A program made the position numbers and the translations under genes. The notes beneath the pieces were generated by a model, which was not told the DNA's origin, did not search any database, and was given only the letters and a program-made list of their open reading frames with translations. Below, in pieces: positions 54,923 through 64,000 of a stretch of 64,000 bases of DNA; position 1 is the stretch's first letter, and each line of letters begins with the position of its first letter. Source of the stretch: Owenia fusiformis (taxonomy: Eukaryota; Annelida; Polychaeta; Sabellida; Oweniidae); contig CAIIXF020000004.1 in assembly GCA_903813345.2 (NCBI GenBank), positions 1,817,525 through 1,881,524 of the forward strand, written 5' to 3'.

Positions 54923-55038
54923 AATAGTTTTTCTTTAATCACCAACGCAATAATCAATCAAATGACAGAACAAGTCGTGTTGGGCTAAAATGGACGATCA
55001 TTTATTCCAATTCTTATTTTATAAAATAATAACCGCCC
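54918..55038 (-). repeat. DIRS element B2 repeat (121 bp)
   Basis: Identical to 55281-55401 at an offset of 363. It starts TCATTAATAG and ends ATAACCGCCC (plus strand). Five bases (TCATT) overlap the end of the 510-bp repeat. It contains GTCGTGTTGGGC, whose complement is found at about 55406-55417, just outside the other copy. Confidence 0.85.
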
Positions 55039-55280
55039 TAAGTAAAATTAAATAACTTGAATCAATTATAAATTTTTTTTTTTGGTATTTGTGTTTTCTT
55101 ATAAAATACAATTATAATACGTATATACATACAATTAAATCATAATGGGTGGGTGGGTGTGGTCGATCATGTTTTGACTGAATGAATTCAATTGATCTGG
55201 CCTGGCCGTGAGCCAACCCACTCCATGCATGAACGCTTACAATCAGTATACCTATTAAAACCTATTTATAGGATAAATAT

Positions 55281-55401
55281 TCATTAATAGTTTTTCTTTA
55301 ATCACCAACGCAATAATCAATCAAATGACAGAACAAGTCGTGTTGGGCTAAAATGGACGATCATTTATTCCAATTCTTATTTTATAAAATAATAACCGCC
55401 C
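55281..55401 (-). repeat. DIRS element B1 repeat (121 bp)
   Basis: Same sequence as 54918-55038. The 242 bases between the two copies are the likely A2 repeat, whose partner A1 should have been at the missing 5' end. Confidence 0.85.
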
Positions 55402-55472
55402 AAAAGCGCCCAACACGACCTGGACGTAGAAATTATTACATTTACGCTTTTATCAATACAATTGCCTAATAA

Positions 55473-56381
55473 CTACTGCTGTATCAATCGTTTTGAGAAG
55501 TTAGCTAACACCTCGATGGGAGTTCTTATGTATCTCTTATAGCAGTCACTTGACCACCTTCCCAACACTTTTAACTCCCATTCTTCGAATTGAGCGTTTG
55601 CCCCTGACGTAGCACCTCCAATTCTATAGCTATGTCCACTGTATTTTTTAGGATCAATACCTATTATTGATAAACACGTTCTAGTATGACTGACAAAGAC
55701 TTTGCGTGATAGAATTGAACCATTGTTCAGAACGAATAACGGTGTATCTTTTTTATTTCCAATGAAAAGTGACAGGTTGTTCTTCATGGCGCATACTGCG
55801 CATACGTTTGTTTCTGTACATCCAATTATCACTTGAACTCCTGTTCCAATTGTATCAGTTTTTGATTGTTTTAACATTACTTTCATAAAAGTTCCATTTA
55901 CACCTTTGTGAAATGAGATGTCATTGGTAGTCATGTTCTTATTAGGACAGAACGTTGAATTATCTGGTATAGTGATTTCGTTACACCTGAATAACCCGAA
56001 GAATGCTAGAGTCATTGCTGACCACATAACTATAGTATCATGTATTTTACTTCTATGAAGAGTTTCTAAAGATTTCATAATGTTATGGTCTATAGCCAGT
56101 TTTTGATTACATGTATTATCTTGTTTTGTATGAATAGCTTTCAATGCTCTCTTGACTGAAAAATTATCTTTTAAAATGTCACCATGACCGTTTTCTAGAT
56201 GCATTGATCGAATAGCATAAAGGTAATTAACAATGGTACCATGTCTAAGATTTCGTTCGTCACAATCTGCTATGTAAGCCAAGATAGATGTTTGAGAGGC
56301 TGGGCAATATTCAAGTGAAAAACGATCACAGAATTTTATGAAACTTTTCTGACCTGCCAGATACGTTTTTTGTGTTGACAT
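55473..56381 (-). CDS. Tyrosine recombinase of the DIRS-type element
   Basis: 302 codons from ATG 56381. N-terminal SAM-like core-binding region (about 1-90), catalytic region 95-290. Active-site residues expected for the family: R132 in LFRCNEI, K171 region (KQSKTD), H250-x-x-R253 in GHSYRIGGAT, W276 in LGRWSSD, and the nucleophile Y284 in YKRYIRTP. It would join the circular DNA copy to the chromosome. The frame stays open upstream to about 56443, where TTCTGATTGCAG looks like a splice acceptor, so the real protein may have extra N-terminal residues or be joined by splicing to a preceding exon. Confidence 0.9.
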   Translation of the reverse strand: MSTQKTYLAGQKSFIKFCDRFSLEYCPASQTSILAYIADCDERNLRHGTIVNYLYAIRSMHLENGHGDILKDNFSVKRALKAIHTKQDNTCNQKLAIDHNIMKSLETLHRSKIHDTIVMWSAMTLAFFGLFRCNEITIPDNSTFCPNKNMTTNDISFHKGVNGTFMKVMLKQSKTDTIGTGVQVIIGCTETNVCAVCAMKNNLSLFIGNKKDTPLFVLNNGSILSRKVFVSHTRTCLSIIGIDPKKYSGHSYRIGGATSGANAQFEEWELKVLGRWSSDCYKRYIRTPIEVLANFSKRLIQQ

Positions 56382-56608
56382 TTGAAGTCCATTTTTTATG
56401 AGTAAATCTGATTTCTTGACCAGTCTCTCAAGCTCAGATCCTGCAATCAGAATTTGACCAAATTAATACATTAAAAATCAAAATTAAACAACGTATGTAC
56501 AGTAAAACACTTGTAATTAAACAATATCAGATCTCTGAAGTGTACATATGCTGATGAAAGTAACTGACCACATGTATACAAATTACTTTACACTCAATAT
56601 ACGTTTAA

Positions 56609-58315
56609 TCAATAAAATAGTTTGATTTCTTGTGGTTGCGTAAATTGTGTTTTTGTTTTAACCAGTTTATCGAATCGCTCAAAGTCTAATCTACTGATAC
56701 TGTCAGCGATTCCATTTTCTGTTCCTTTAATATACATTGAGCGACATGTACATTGATGTATGGCATTGTAATAAAATAGCGATCTCACTAACGCCATTAA
56801 ATGTTTGTCTCTACATGCTCCTTTGTTGACAACGTGAACAATTGCTTCATTATCGCAGTGTATGATTATTTTCTTCTGAGAAAGTTCATTTCCCCATGTC
56901 GCCATTGCAGTCACTATTGCAAAAAGTTCTTTAAATGCGATGCTACGTTTGGCGTGTTCGTCCGTGAAGATTCCATATGTAAATTTGCCATTAAAGAATG
57001 CACCATATGAATTAGCGCAAGCGTCTGTGAACAATTGAAGCCTGGAACTCGGCGTCCATTCGTCGTCGAAAAATAAACTAGTTCCTCCCCATGAGGGTAG
57101 GTGGCTTAACCACCAAGATATGTCCGATCTGAAAGAATTGCTGATTTTCATCTTGTGATGTAAGTGTTTTAACTTTGTTGAAAGATCAATAATCCTTCTC
57201 AAGAACGTTTTTCCTGCGTATATGACTCGGCAAATGAACGTCAGTTTACCTATTAGAGATAATATTTGTCGCTTTGATGCTCTTTTCCTGACGAGCCATT
57301 TTTTCAAATCTGTTGTGATGTCTTGGAGCTTATCTTGCGGAATTTGGATTTCAAATTTGTTCGAATCTATGATAAGTCCAAGAAATTCTATGGAGGTGCA
57401 CGGTTGTACGAGTTTCGACGGATTGATGCTGAAGCCAACGTCGGCACATGTCTGTACCATTATATCGAGATTGTTCTTACATACGTCACTGTTTCTAGGT
57501 CCACATGTGAAGTAATCATCTAAATAATGGGGACATACTGTTGCACCATTTTGTCGCATTATAAATTCCAAGGCGTCTGCAAATTCGCTAAACAATTTTG
57601 GCGAACTGCGTGCACCAAACGGTAGAACTAAGTCAATGTAATATGTCGTGACGTTCTCGCCCGTGATGTCATTTCGTGTTTCCCACGTTGTTCCTAGGAG
57701 TTCCCAATCAGATTTATGTACTGGAATAAATTTAAACGCGTCAGCTAAATCAAGCTTGCTCATTAGCGCTGATCTTCCACATTGTTTCACTAAATTAATT
57801 GCAGTATCGATACTTATGTAATGGCATCCATATTCTTCTTTGGAAATAAATTCGTTCACGGATTTCCCTGGGGGCCATGAGAGGTCGTGTATAATGCGAT
57901 ATTTTGTAGGGTTCGAGTGCTTTTTTGCATATGCACCCATCGGAGATCCGACGTACTTTTCACACGGTATAGAACTGAATGCTACTTTTCTTCCTTTGGA
58001 CATTTCTTTATCGATATTTTGTTGTATGGCTTCACTATTATCTAATGCTGATTTCCAGTTTCCATGAATACGGGATTCCCTTGGACCATTGTACCCAAGT
58101 TTAACACCATGTGTAGCATTTTCAACAATATAATTAACAAAATTTTTGTCGGGGTGATTTCTTAAGCCATGGGCTAAAGCTATTGGGCACAATGGTTTGT
58201 AGGGCTTAATTTCCTCCAATGCACTTTTTACATTTGTATTTTGGGATATCACTTGCCCCACAACCTTGGCATTTGTGAATTCTGAAGCACTGTGGTCCAT
58301 ATTTACATTCTCCAT
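56609..58315 (-). CDS. Reverse transcriptase-RNase H polyprotein of the DIRS-type element
   Basis: The frame is open from 58450, but its first 45 codons overlap the gag end in another frame and give an arginine-rich artefact. The ATG at 58315, 20 bases after the gag stop, is the better start (568 codons). In numbering from 58450, RT motifs are KLDLADAF (232-239, first catalytic D), LPFGARSSP (276-284), YLDD (309-312) and FLGLIID (356-362). RNase H motifs are FTDACANSYGAFF (474-486), FKELFA (506-511), HCDNEA (531-536) and the DIRS-typical KGTENGIADSISRLDF. No break or missing key residue seen. Recombinase follows about 230 bases downstream. Confidence 0.9.
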   Translation of the reverse strand: MENVNMDHSASEFTNAKVVGQVISQNTNVKSALEEIKPYKPLCPIALAHGLRNHPDKNFVNYIVENATHGVKLGYNGPRESRIHGNWKSALDNSEAIQQNIDKEMSKGRKVAFSSIPCEKYVGSPMGAYAKKHSNPTKYRIIHDLSWPPGKSVNEFISKEEYGCHYISIDTAINLVKQCGRSALMSKLDLADAFKFIPVHKSDWELLGTTWETRNDITGENVTTYYIDLVLPFGARSSPKLFSEFADALEFIMRQNGATVCPHYLDDYFTCGPRNSDVCKNNLDIMVQTCADVGFSINPSKLVQPCTSIEFLGLIIDSNKFEIQIPQDKLQDITTDLKKWLVRKRASKRQILSLIGKLTFICRVIYAGKTFLRRIIDLSTKLKHLHHKMKISNSFRSDISWWLSHLPSWGGTSLFFDDEWTPSSRLQLFTDACANSYGAFFNGKFTYGIFTDEHAKRSIAFKELFAIVTAMATWGNELSQKKIIIHCDNEAIVHVVNKGACRDKHLMALVRSLFYYNAIHQCTCRSMYIKGTENGIADSISRLDFERFDKLVKTKTQFTQPQEIKLFY

Positions 58316-58334
58316 GTTGATATTTATTGCAGAT

Positions 58335-58714
58335 TTAGTTTTTAACTTTATCCTTGCTGTATGTTGTTGTTGTCGTAGACGGCGCCGACGACGTCGCCAC
58401 CGTGGTCCCCGCTTGAAACGGGCAATTGGAGACCTTATGATCTCCTGCACAGCGATAACATTTGATGATGTGCTGCTTCACAGCTGTCGAGTCGAACGTT
58501 GTCACGTATAATTGTGTGTCGATATTCCCAAATTGTTGACTTTTTGTTTGTGATAATTTGCTTCTATATTTGACGTCATAGGCGTTGACGGCGTTCCACT
58601 TGAACTTGGCGTCGGCTTGGATTATATTTCGATATGTACATAATCCAGGATAGGTGTGTGGTGCATTTTGTACAATGATAGCCTCGAAAATATTCCAGGC
58701 GCTCAGCCATTGGG
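58335..58714 (-). pseudogene. C-terminal gag fragment of the DIRS-type element
   Basis: About 126 codons, open from the element/510-bp-repeat junction to TAA at 58337-58335. It contains WLSAWNIFEAIIVQNAP, followed by a capsid-like segment and a zinc knuckle CYRCAGDHKVSNC (C-x2-C-x3-H-x4-C). There is no start codon of its own upstream within the element and the 510-bp repeat does not continue the frame sensibly. The N-terminal part of gag has therefore been lost. Its end overlaps the pol open frame. Confidence 0.75.
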
Positions 58715-59224
58715 AAATTCAGTGCACCATCAAATCTTACTTTATTAAAATTTTGTTTATTGCAGTTTGAAAAGTGTTGCTAATGTTCATGTAATATGCG
58801 TACCTTTTAACCATGATAACCATAAAATAGGGCATCTTTTTTTATGTGAAATTCGTGATGCCTCTTACATTCAATTCATGTTTTCATATTTCCAAAAAGT
58901 AATGATTGTATTAATGTCTGTTCATAGGGAACATTGTGGGCAGTTAAGTTATGATTAGAAAGAAAATTTTGGTATATTTCAGGATCAGATAAGGGATGGC
59001 ACCTTTAAATATAGTTTGTGTCATGGGTTAACATTAAGTTCCAATGAAAAGACAAGCTGTAGTACTATATATTAATTACTACGTATACTACACCAATAAC
59101 TAGAATCAATTTTGATAAACCAATCAACCAATCAAGCTGATTCAATCAACACAAATCAAACAATCAATTTATCTTGGGTAATTGGATAAAACTTAGTTTA
59201 GTATAGATATATGAAACTATCATT
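58715..59224. repeat. 510-bp direct repeat, right copy
   Basis: Identical to 54413-54922. The right flank continues a local repeat that begins inside this copy (ATAGATATATGAAA then TTTAGTCACCC at about 59208 and again at about 59295), so the junction on this side looks ancestral. Confidence 0.95.
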
Positions 59225-59430
59225 TAGTCACCCTTATGTCGTAATATCAACCCTTATGTCGTAATATCAATCCTTTTCAATAAACTTAGCTTACTATAGA
59301 TATATGAAAATATTATTTAGTCACCCTTATCAACCTTAACTGTATGTCATAATATCACCCTTATGTCATATTATCACCCTTATGTCATAATATCAACTCA
59401 TATGCCATAATATCACCCTTATTTTATTCA
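59225..59430. repeat. About 22-bp degenerate repeat
   Basis: CACCCTTATGTCGTAATATC and close variants occur five or six times, with variable spacing. Confidence 0.75.
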
Positions 59431-59812
59431 ACCCTTTTCAACAGTTTTAGATTTGCTTCTCTAAAAGTGAGCTTCATTAACATTTTTTGCATTAAAGATA
59501 ACACATTTATTTCATCTGGCCTTACTCAGTCAGAATAGCTCTATCAAAATTCAGATACCAATTCTGACACTGTCAAAGTACAGAATTTTATGCCTTCAAT
59601 AAGTACCTAGCTTTTTTTCTTAGCATCAATTCTAAACTATTTATCCGTCTTCTTAAGAGGGTAGTTATTCATACTGTCCTCTAGATCTCAGGGTATTTAT
59701 GATCTCATCTTTTCTCTTAAAACTTTGCTGTTCTACAATTGATTTGTTAAGTTGATTATGCATCTTATTTACAATTACCACACCGCTGTTAAGCATCAGC
59801 CCTCAATTTCAT

Positions 59813-62335
59813 TTAATGGCTGTTAAGGGTCGGTTCTGCTTTGTTTTAGAGACTGCAGTGAAACCTGTTTGAGGTGTTCACATTGCAATGTGTTTATATT
59901 CAGTCTTCACATTAAAAGCTCTTGCTACCAAGTACAATTTCACTCAATGGCTGTTAAGGGTCGGTTCTGCTTTGTTTAAGAGACTACAGTGAAACCTGTT
60001 TAAGGTGTTCACATTGCGGTGTGTTTATATTCAGTCTTCACATTAAAAGCTCTTGCTACTAAGTATAATTTCATTTAATGGCTGTTAAGGGTCGGTTCTG
60101 CTTTGTTTTAGAGACTACAGTGAAACCTGTTTAAGGTGTTCACATTGCAATGTGTTTATATTCAGTCTTCACATTAAAAGCTCTTGCTACCAAGTACAAT
60201 TTCACTCAATGGCTATTAAGGGTCAGTTCTGCTTTGTTTTAGAGACTGCAGTGAAACCTGTTTAAGGTGTTCACATTGCAATGTGTTTATATTCAGTCTT
60301 CACATTAAAAGCTCTTGCTACCAAGTACAATTTCACTCAATGGCTATTAAGGGTCAGTTCTGCTTTGTTTTAGAGGCTACAGTGAAACCTGTTTAAGGTG
60401 TTCACATTGCAATGTGTTTATATTCAGTCTTCACATTAAAAGCTCTTGCTACCAAGTACAATTTCACTCAATGGCTATTAAGGGTCAGTTCTGCTTTGTT
60501 TTAGAGGCTACAGTGAAACCTGTTTAAGGTGTTCACATTGCAATGTGTTTATATTCAGTCTTCACATTAAAACCTCTTGCTACCATTGTAGTACAATTTC
60601 ACTCAATGGCTATTAAGGGTCGGTTCTGCTTTGTTTTAGAGGCTACAGTGAAACCAGTTTAAGGTGTTCACATTGCGATGTGTTTATATTCAGTCTTCAC
60701 ATTAAAAGCTCTTGCTACCAAGTACAATTTCACTCAATGGCTGTTAAGGGTCGGTTCTGCTTTGTTTAAAAGACTACAGTGAAACCAGTTTAAGGTGGTC
60801 ACATTGCGATGTGTTTATATTCAGTCTTCACATTAAAAGCTCTTGCTACTAAGTATAATTTCATTTAATGGCTGTTAAGCTTCGGTTCTGCTTTGTTTTA
60901 GAGACTGCAGTGAAACCTGTTTAAAGTGTTCACATTGCAATGTGTTTATATTCAGTCTTCACATTAAAACCTCTTGCTACCAAGTACAATTTCACTCAAT
61001 GGCTATTAAGGGTCAGTTCTGCTTTGTTTTAGAGACTGCAGTGAAACCTGTTTAAAGTGTTCACATTGCAATGTGTTTATATTCAGTCTTCACATTAAAA
61101 CCTCTTGCTACCAAGTACAATTTCACTCAATGGCTTAAGGGTCAGTTCTGCTTTGTTTTAGAGGCTACAGTGAAACCTGTTTAAGGTGTTCACATTGCGA
61201 TGTGTTTATATTCAGTCTTCACATTAAAAGCTCTTGCTACCAAGTACAATTTCACTCAATGGCTTAAGGGTCAGTTCTGCTTTGTTTTAGAGGCTACAGT
61301 GAAACCTGTTTAAGGTGTTCACATTCCGATGTGTTTATATTCAGTCTTCACATTAAAAGCTCTTGCTACCAAGTACAATTTCACTCAATGGCTGTTAAGG
61401 GTCGGTTCTGCTTTGTTTTAGAGGCTACAGTGAAACTTGTTTAAGGAGTTCACATTGCGATGTGTTTATATTCAGTCTTCACATTAAAAGCTCTTGCTAC
61501 CAAGTACAATTTCACTCAATGGCTGTTAAGGGTCGGTTCTGCTTTGTTTTAGAGGCTACAGTGAAACTTGTTTAAGGAGTTCACATTGCGATGTGTTTAT
61601 ATTCAGTCTTCACATTAAAAGCTCTTGCTACCAAGTACAATTTCACTCAATGGCTTAAGGGTCAGTTCTGCTTTGTTTTAGAGGCTACAGTGAAACCTGT
61701 TTAAGGTGTTCACATTCCGATGTGTTTATATTCAGTCTTCACATTAAAAGCTCTTGCTACCAAGTACAATTTCACTCAATGGCTATTAAGGGTCGGTTCT
61801 GCTTTGTTTTAGAGACTGCAGTGAAACCTGTTTAAAGTGTTCACATTGCAATGTGTTTATATTCAGTCTTCACATTAAAAGCTCTTGCTACCAAGTACAA
61901 TTTCACTCAATGGCTTAAGGGTCAGTTCTGCTTTGTTTTAGAGGCTACAGTAAAACCTGTTTAAGGTGTTCACATTGCAATGTGTTTATATTCAGTCTTC
62001 ACATTAAAAGCTCTTGCTACCAAGTACAATTTCACTCAATGGCTATTAAGGGTCGGTTCTGCTTTGTTTTAGAGGCTACAGTAAAACTTGTTTAAGGTGC
62101 TCACATTGCGATGTGTTTATATTCAGTCTTCACATTAATTCATTTTATGGCTGTTAAGGGTCGGTTCTGCTTTGTTTTAGAGGCTACAGTAAAACTTGTT
62201 TAAGGTGCTCACATTGCGATGTGTTTATATTCAGTCTTCACATTAATTCATTTTATGGCTGTTAAGGGTCGGTTCTGCTTTGTTTTAGAGACTACAGTGA
62301 AACCAGTTTAAGGTGTTCACATTGCAATGAATCCC
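59813..62335. repeat. 130-bp satellite, about 19-20 copies
   Basis: Unit words: GGCTGTTAAGGGTCGGTTCT, ACAGTGAAACCTGTTTAAGG, TGTTCACATTGCAATGTG, CAGTCTTCACATTAAAAGCT. First two copies begin at 59822 and 59952. Some units lack a few bases after GGCT, and the last ones lack the AAGTACAATT part. ACAGTGAAACCTGTTTAAGG matches the left end of the TIR family at 49.93, 62.65 and 62.94 kb. Confidence 0.95.
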
Positions 62336-62610
62336 AGGCTCTAAAATTGGCATGAAACCAGAGAATTTTTCTTTTTTTGCCACCTTTTGACATTTTATTA
62401 CATACCTATACAACTTTAGATGCCTAGCTTAGTAAAATTGGACGGCAGAGATCATTTCTACACGTTTTAAAACAATTTTTGTGTAAATTGGATGAAAATT
62501 GTTCAAATGAGAGCAATTTTTGTGAAAAATTTTGTGACGGATTTTCTCGTCCCTCTGGGCACCAGTCTTATTTCATTTGTGACGGATATATCCGTCACTC
62601 TGGGTATTCA
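62336..62610. other. Non-coding stretch, nothing recognised
   Basis: TTTTGTGACGGATTTTCTCG and TTGTGACGGATATATCCGTC (62530-62600) form a small local duplication. No gene is supported. Confidence 0.35.
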
Positions 62611-62624
62611 AGAGGTTAAAGGCT

Positions 62625-62815
62625 CAGTTCTGCTTTACTTTAGAGCATACAGCAAAACCTGTTTGAAAGTATTCACATAGGAATGTGCGAATGTTCAGTC
62701 TTCACTTATTGGTTCAATGTGATTTCTAAAACTACCACTTCAAAAATGAGTTCACCTTTAGTGATGTTCACTAAAAAGAGATGCTCACAATTACAAGTTT
62801 TACTGTAAGTAGCAA
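62625..62815. mobile_element. TACAGTRAAACCTGT-family TIR element, copy C
   Basis: Left end TACAGCAAAACCTGTTTG at about 62649, preceded by the GGCTCAGTTCTGCTTTACTT sequence of the 130-bp satellite unit, and right end ACAAGTTTTACTGTAA at about 62806. It therefore links the satellite unit to a complete element. Confidence 0.65.
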
Positions 62816-62939
62816 AAATCATTTGAATTGTATCATCATGCTTTCTAATGCTCAGAAAGGAAGTAATACACTTTCTATAATTTAACTTAATGTTGATAAT
62901 TCAAATGTGAACCATAAAACGTTGTATAGAAGTTTGACT

Positions 62940-63055
62940 GTACTGTGAAACCTGTAAAGTGGAACACCTCTGTTAATGAAAAATTTTTCAAAGTCCCAGG
63001 ACCAACTGACCAGTTGTTCCACTTAGATAGGATTTACTTTATGAGAAAAATTACT
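62940..63055. mobile_element. TACAGTRAAACCTGT-family TIR element, copy D
   Basis: Left end TACTGTGAAACCTGTAAAGT, right end near TAGATAGGATTTACTTTA. The inside has GGAACACCTCTG and GACCAACTGACCAG, as in the copy at 50459. Both ends have decayed. Confidence 0.6.
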
Positions 63056-63236
63056 TGAATTAGGTAATGTGGTAATCTGAGAAACTAGGTAGCATATATT
63101 TCTTGTTGTCTTTAATTTCGGGATGTTTCTTCAGATCACAAATCAAAGTTCTACTGTATATGAAAAATTATTTGAATTCTGTAATTTGGTACAAACTTTA
63201 ATTGTTCATTAAAATAGTCTGAGAAATACTTTCCAT

Positions 63237-63493
63237 AATTGAGCCTCGCCATAGGAAAACTGGTCTTATCACAAAAATTTTAATTGTGCTACAGAGCCAA
63301 AAATGTGCCCAAGATTAGAGGAAAATGTGCTAATAAAATCAGTCTTTTTGGTCTATAACCGCAAGGACAATATTGTTAAGATACAAGCCATGGCTCATTT
63401 GAAAGGTCTCTTTGTGTTTTTTAAGAAAAACAAAAAAATCAATCATTGAAAAAGTCTGTGATAAGACCCCTTTTCCTGTGGCCTGGCTCAATT
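63237..63493. mobile_element. TIR element, 257 bp
   Basis: Left end AATTGAGCCTCGCCATAGG, continuing AAAACTGGTCTTATCACA; right end TGTGATAAGACCCC, continuing to GGCCTGGCTCAATT. The inverted repeats are about 36 bases with a handful of changes. It interrupts the repeat at 62800-63660. Confidence 0.75.
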
Positions 63494-63660
63494 ATTTCTT
63501 TTTGCGAATCTATAATTTCAAGGCTTGGACTCAGAATGTTGTTCACGTTTAGAGGTTTTGCTGTATAAGAAAAATTATTTGAATTCTGTAACATACAGTA
63601 TAACCTTTTCTTTCATTTTGTCTGAGAAACTAAGTAATACACTTTCCACATGTCTTTATG

Positions 63661-64000
63661 TTTATTCTGTATTGTTGAGTTATATTCTGTCTACAGGTAA
63701 TTACTTTTAACTGAATCCATTGAATGACATGGCAGTGATAAATATTTGTGTTTTGCGAACAGACACAGAATCAGGATTCAGTTAGCCTAGTTCCTTAACT
63801 TCTATAAATGAATTCAGATCTATGCCTGGGATGAAAAAGAGTCGATCCTTCTTCATCCCACATCAGACGCTTTTGCCTTTTCACTAAGATACTAAATTGC
63901 TTTTATTTGGTGCTTGCTTTAATTTTGTGATCCACTAGTTCTGTTTAAGATCACAAGCCAGATTTTTACCATTGTTATTCTTTGATATTGATATTGACAT
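63661..64000. other. Non-coding end of the window, nothing recognised
   Basis: A short palindrome-like GGATGAAAAAGAGTCGATCC / TTCTTCATCC pair lies at about 63829-63858. No gene is supported. Confidence 0.3.

Larger units (their letters stand above)
54918..58714 (-). mobile_element. 5'-truncated DIRS/Ngaro-type retrotransposon
   Basis: Minus-strand order: end of gag with a zinc knuckle, reverse transcriptase plus RNase H, tyrosine recombinase, then B1 (55401-55281), A2 (55280-55039) and B2 (55038-54918). A1-ORFs-B1-A2-B2 is the known split-direct-repeat layout of this order, which copies through a circle and integrates by tyrosine recombinase without a target duplication. Here A1 and the N-terminal part of gag are missing: the gag frame enters the element exactly at the boundary with the right 510-bp repeat. 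All reading frames in the remainder are open and catalytic motifs intact, so the copy is young. Confidence 0.85.
62800..63660. repeat. Diverged longer-period repeat next to the TIR family, about four copies
   Basis: A segment containing AAAAATTATTTGAATTCTGTAA and then CTGAGAAACTAAGTAATACACTTTCC recurs at about 62815-62880, 63045-63110, 63160-63235 and 63565-63650, each time just after a TTTTACTGTA/TTTTGCTGTA right end. One copy is separated from the next by the insertion at 63237-63493. Confidence 0.6.

Noticed and set aside
58315-58450. Arginine-rich N-terminus of the DIRS pol frame
   Set aside because: This stretch overlaps the gag zinc-knuckle coding region in a different frame; the ATG at 58315 after the gag stop is a better start.

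Overview
This window looks like nuclear DNA from a non-vertebrate animal. The protein-coding genes are metazoan families: a RanBP2/Nup358-type nucleoporin, the mitochondrial exonuclease MGME1, and a GT11 alpha-1,2-fucosyltransferase. The first is split into short exons with ordinary GT-AG introns. The DNA is visibly AT-rich, gene-poor and crowded with small inverted-repeat elements, satellites and one DIRS-type retrotransposon. A marine invertebrate (lophotrochozoan or invertebrate deuterostome) is plausible, but I cannot place the species. Nothing here looks bacterial, and there are no operons, CRISPR arrays or RNA operons.

Layout. 1-7.5 kb: non-coding, with a 185-bp hairpin-bearing tandem repeat, two short terminal-inverted-repeat (TIR) elements, a tRNA-like SINE head and a 147-bp tandem repeat. 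7.56-18.75 kb, minus strand: a RanBP2/Nup358-like gene that I rebuilt exon by exon; every junction keeps reading phase. It encodes a TPR-like alpha-helical region, a coiled coil, a Q/P-rich linker, a RanBP2-type zinc finger, FG motifs, a good Ran-binding domain and then a degenerate Ran-binding-like module. The last module exists as two tandem cassettes that can only be used alternatively. Its introns hold several TIR elements. 20.97-21.94 kb, minus: an intronless fucosyltransferase. 25.15-26.28 kb, minus: MGME1, with three nuclear-receptor-type sites immediately upstream of its likely start codon. 26.4-31.6 kb: a gene-free 5-kb interval bounded by perfectly matching inverted repeats. About 32 kb: two weak exon candidates. 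33-54 kb: essentially gene-free, with hAT-like small elements, a 72-bp array, a 105-110-bp satellite and a distant inverted copy of it, a 25-bp satellite with higher-order structure, and a TAGTG/TAGTA microsatellite. 54.4-59.2 kb: a 5'-truncated DIRS/Ngaro-type element (minus strand: gag tail, RT-RNase H, tyrosine recombinase, then B1-A2-B2 terminal repeats) lying between two identical 510-bp direct repeats. 59.8-62.3 kb: a 130-bp satellite that shares its core with a TIR element family scattered through 42-63.6 kb.

The genes do not form a shared pathway. RanBP2/Nup358 acts at the cytoplasmic face of nuclear pores, MGME1 processes mitochondrial DNA ends, and the fucosyltransferase modifies glycans in the Golgi. 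The most informative biology is the compact nucleoporin with duplicated C-terminal cassettes, the unusual flanks of the DIRS element, and the conversion of a TIR transposon family into satellite arrays. All homology statements come from recognising motifs and comparing with family members by memory; no database search was run.
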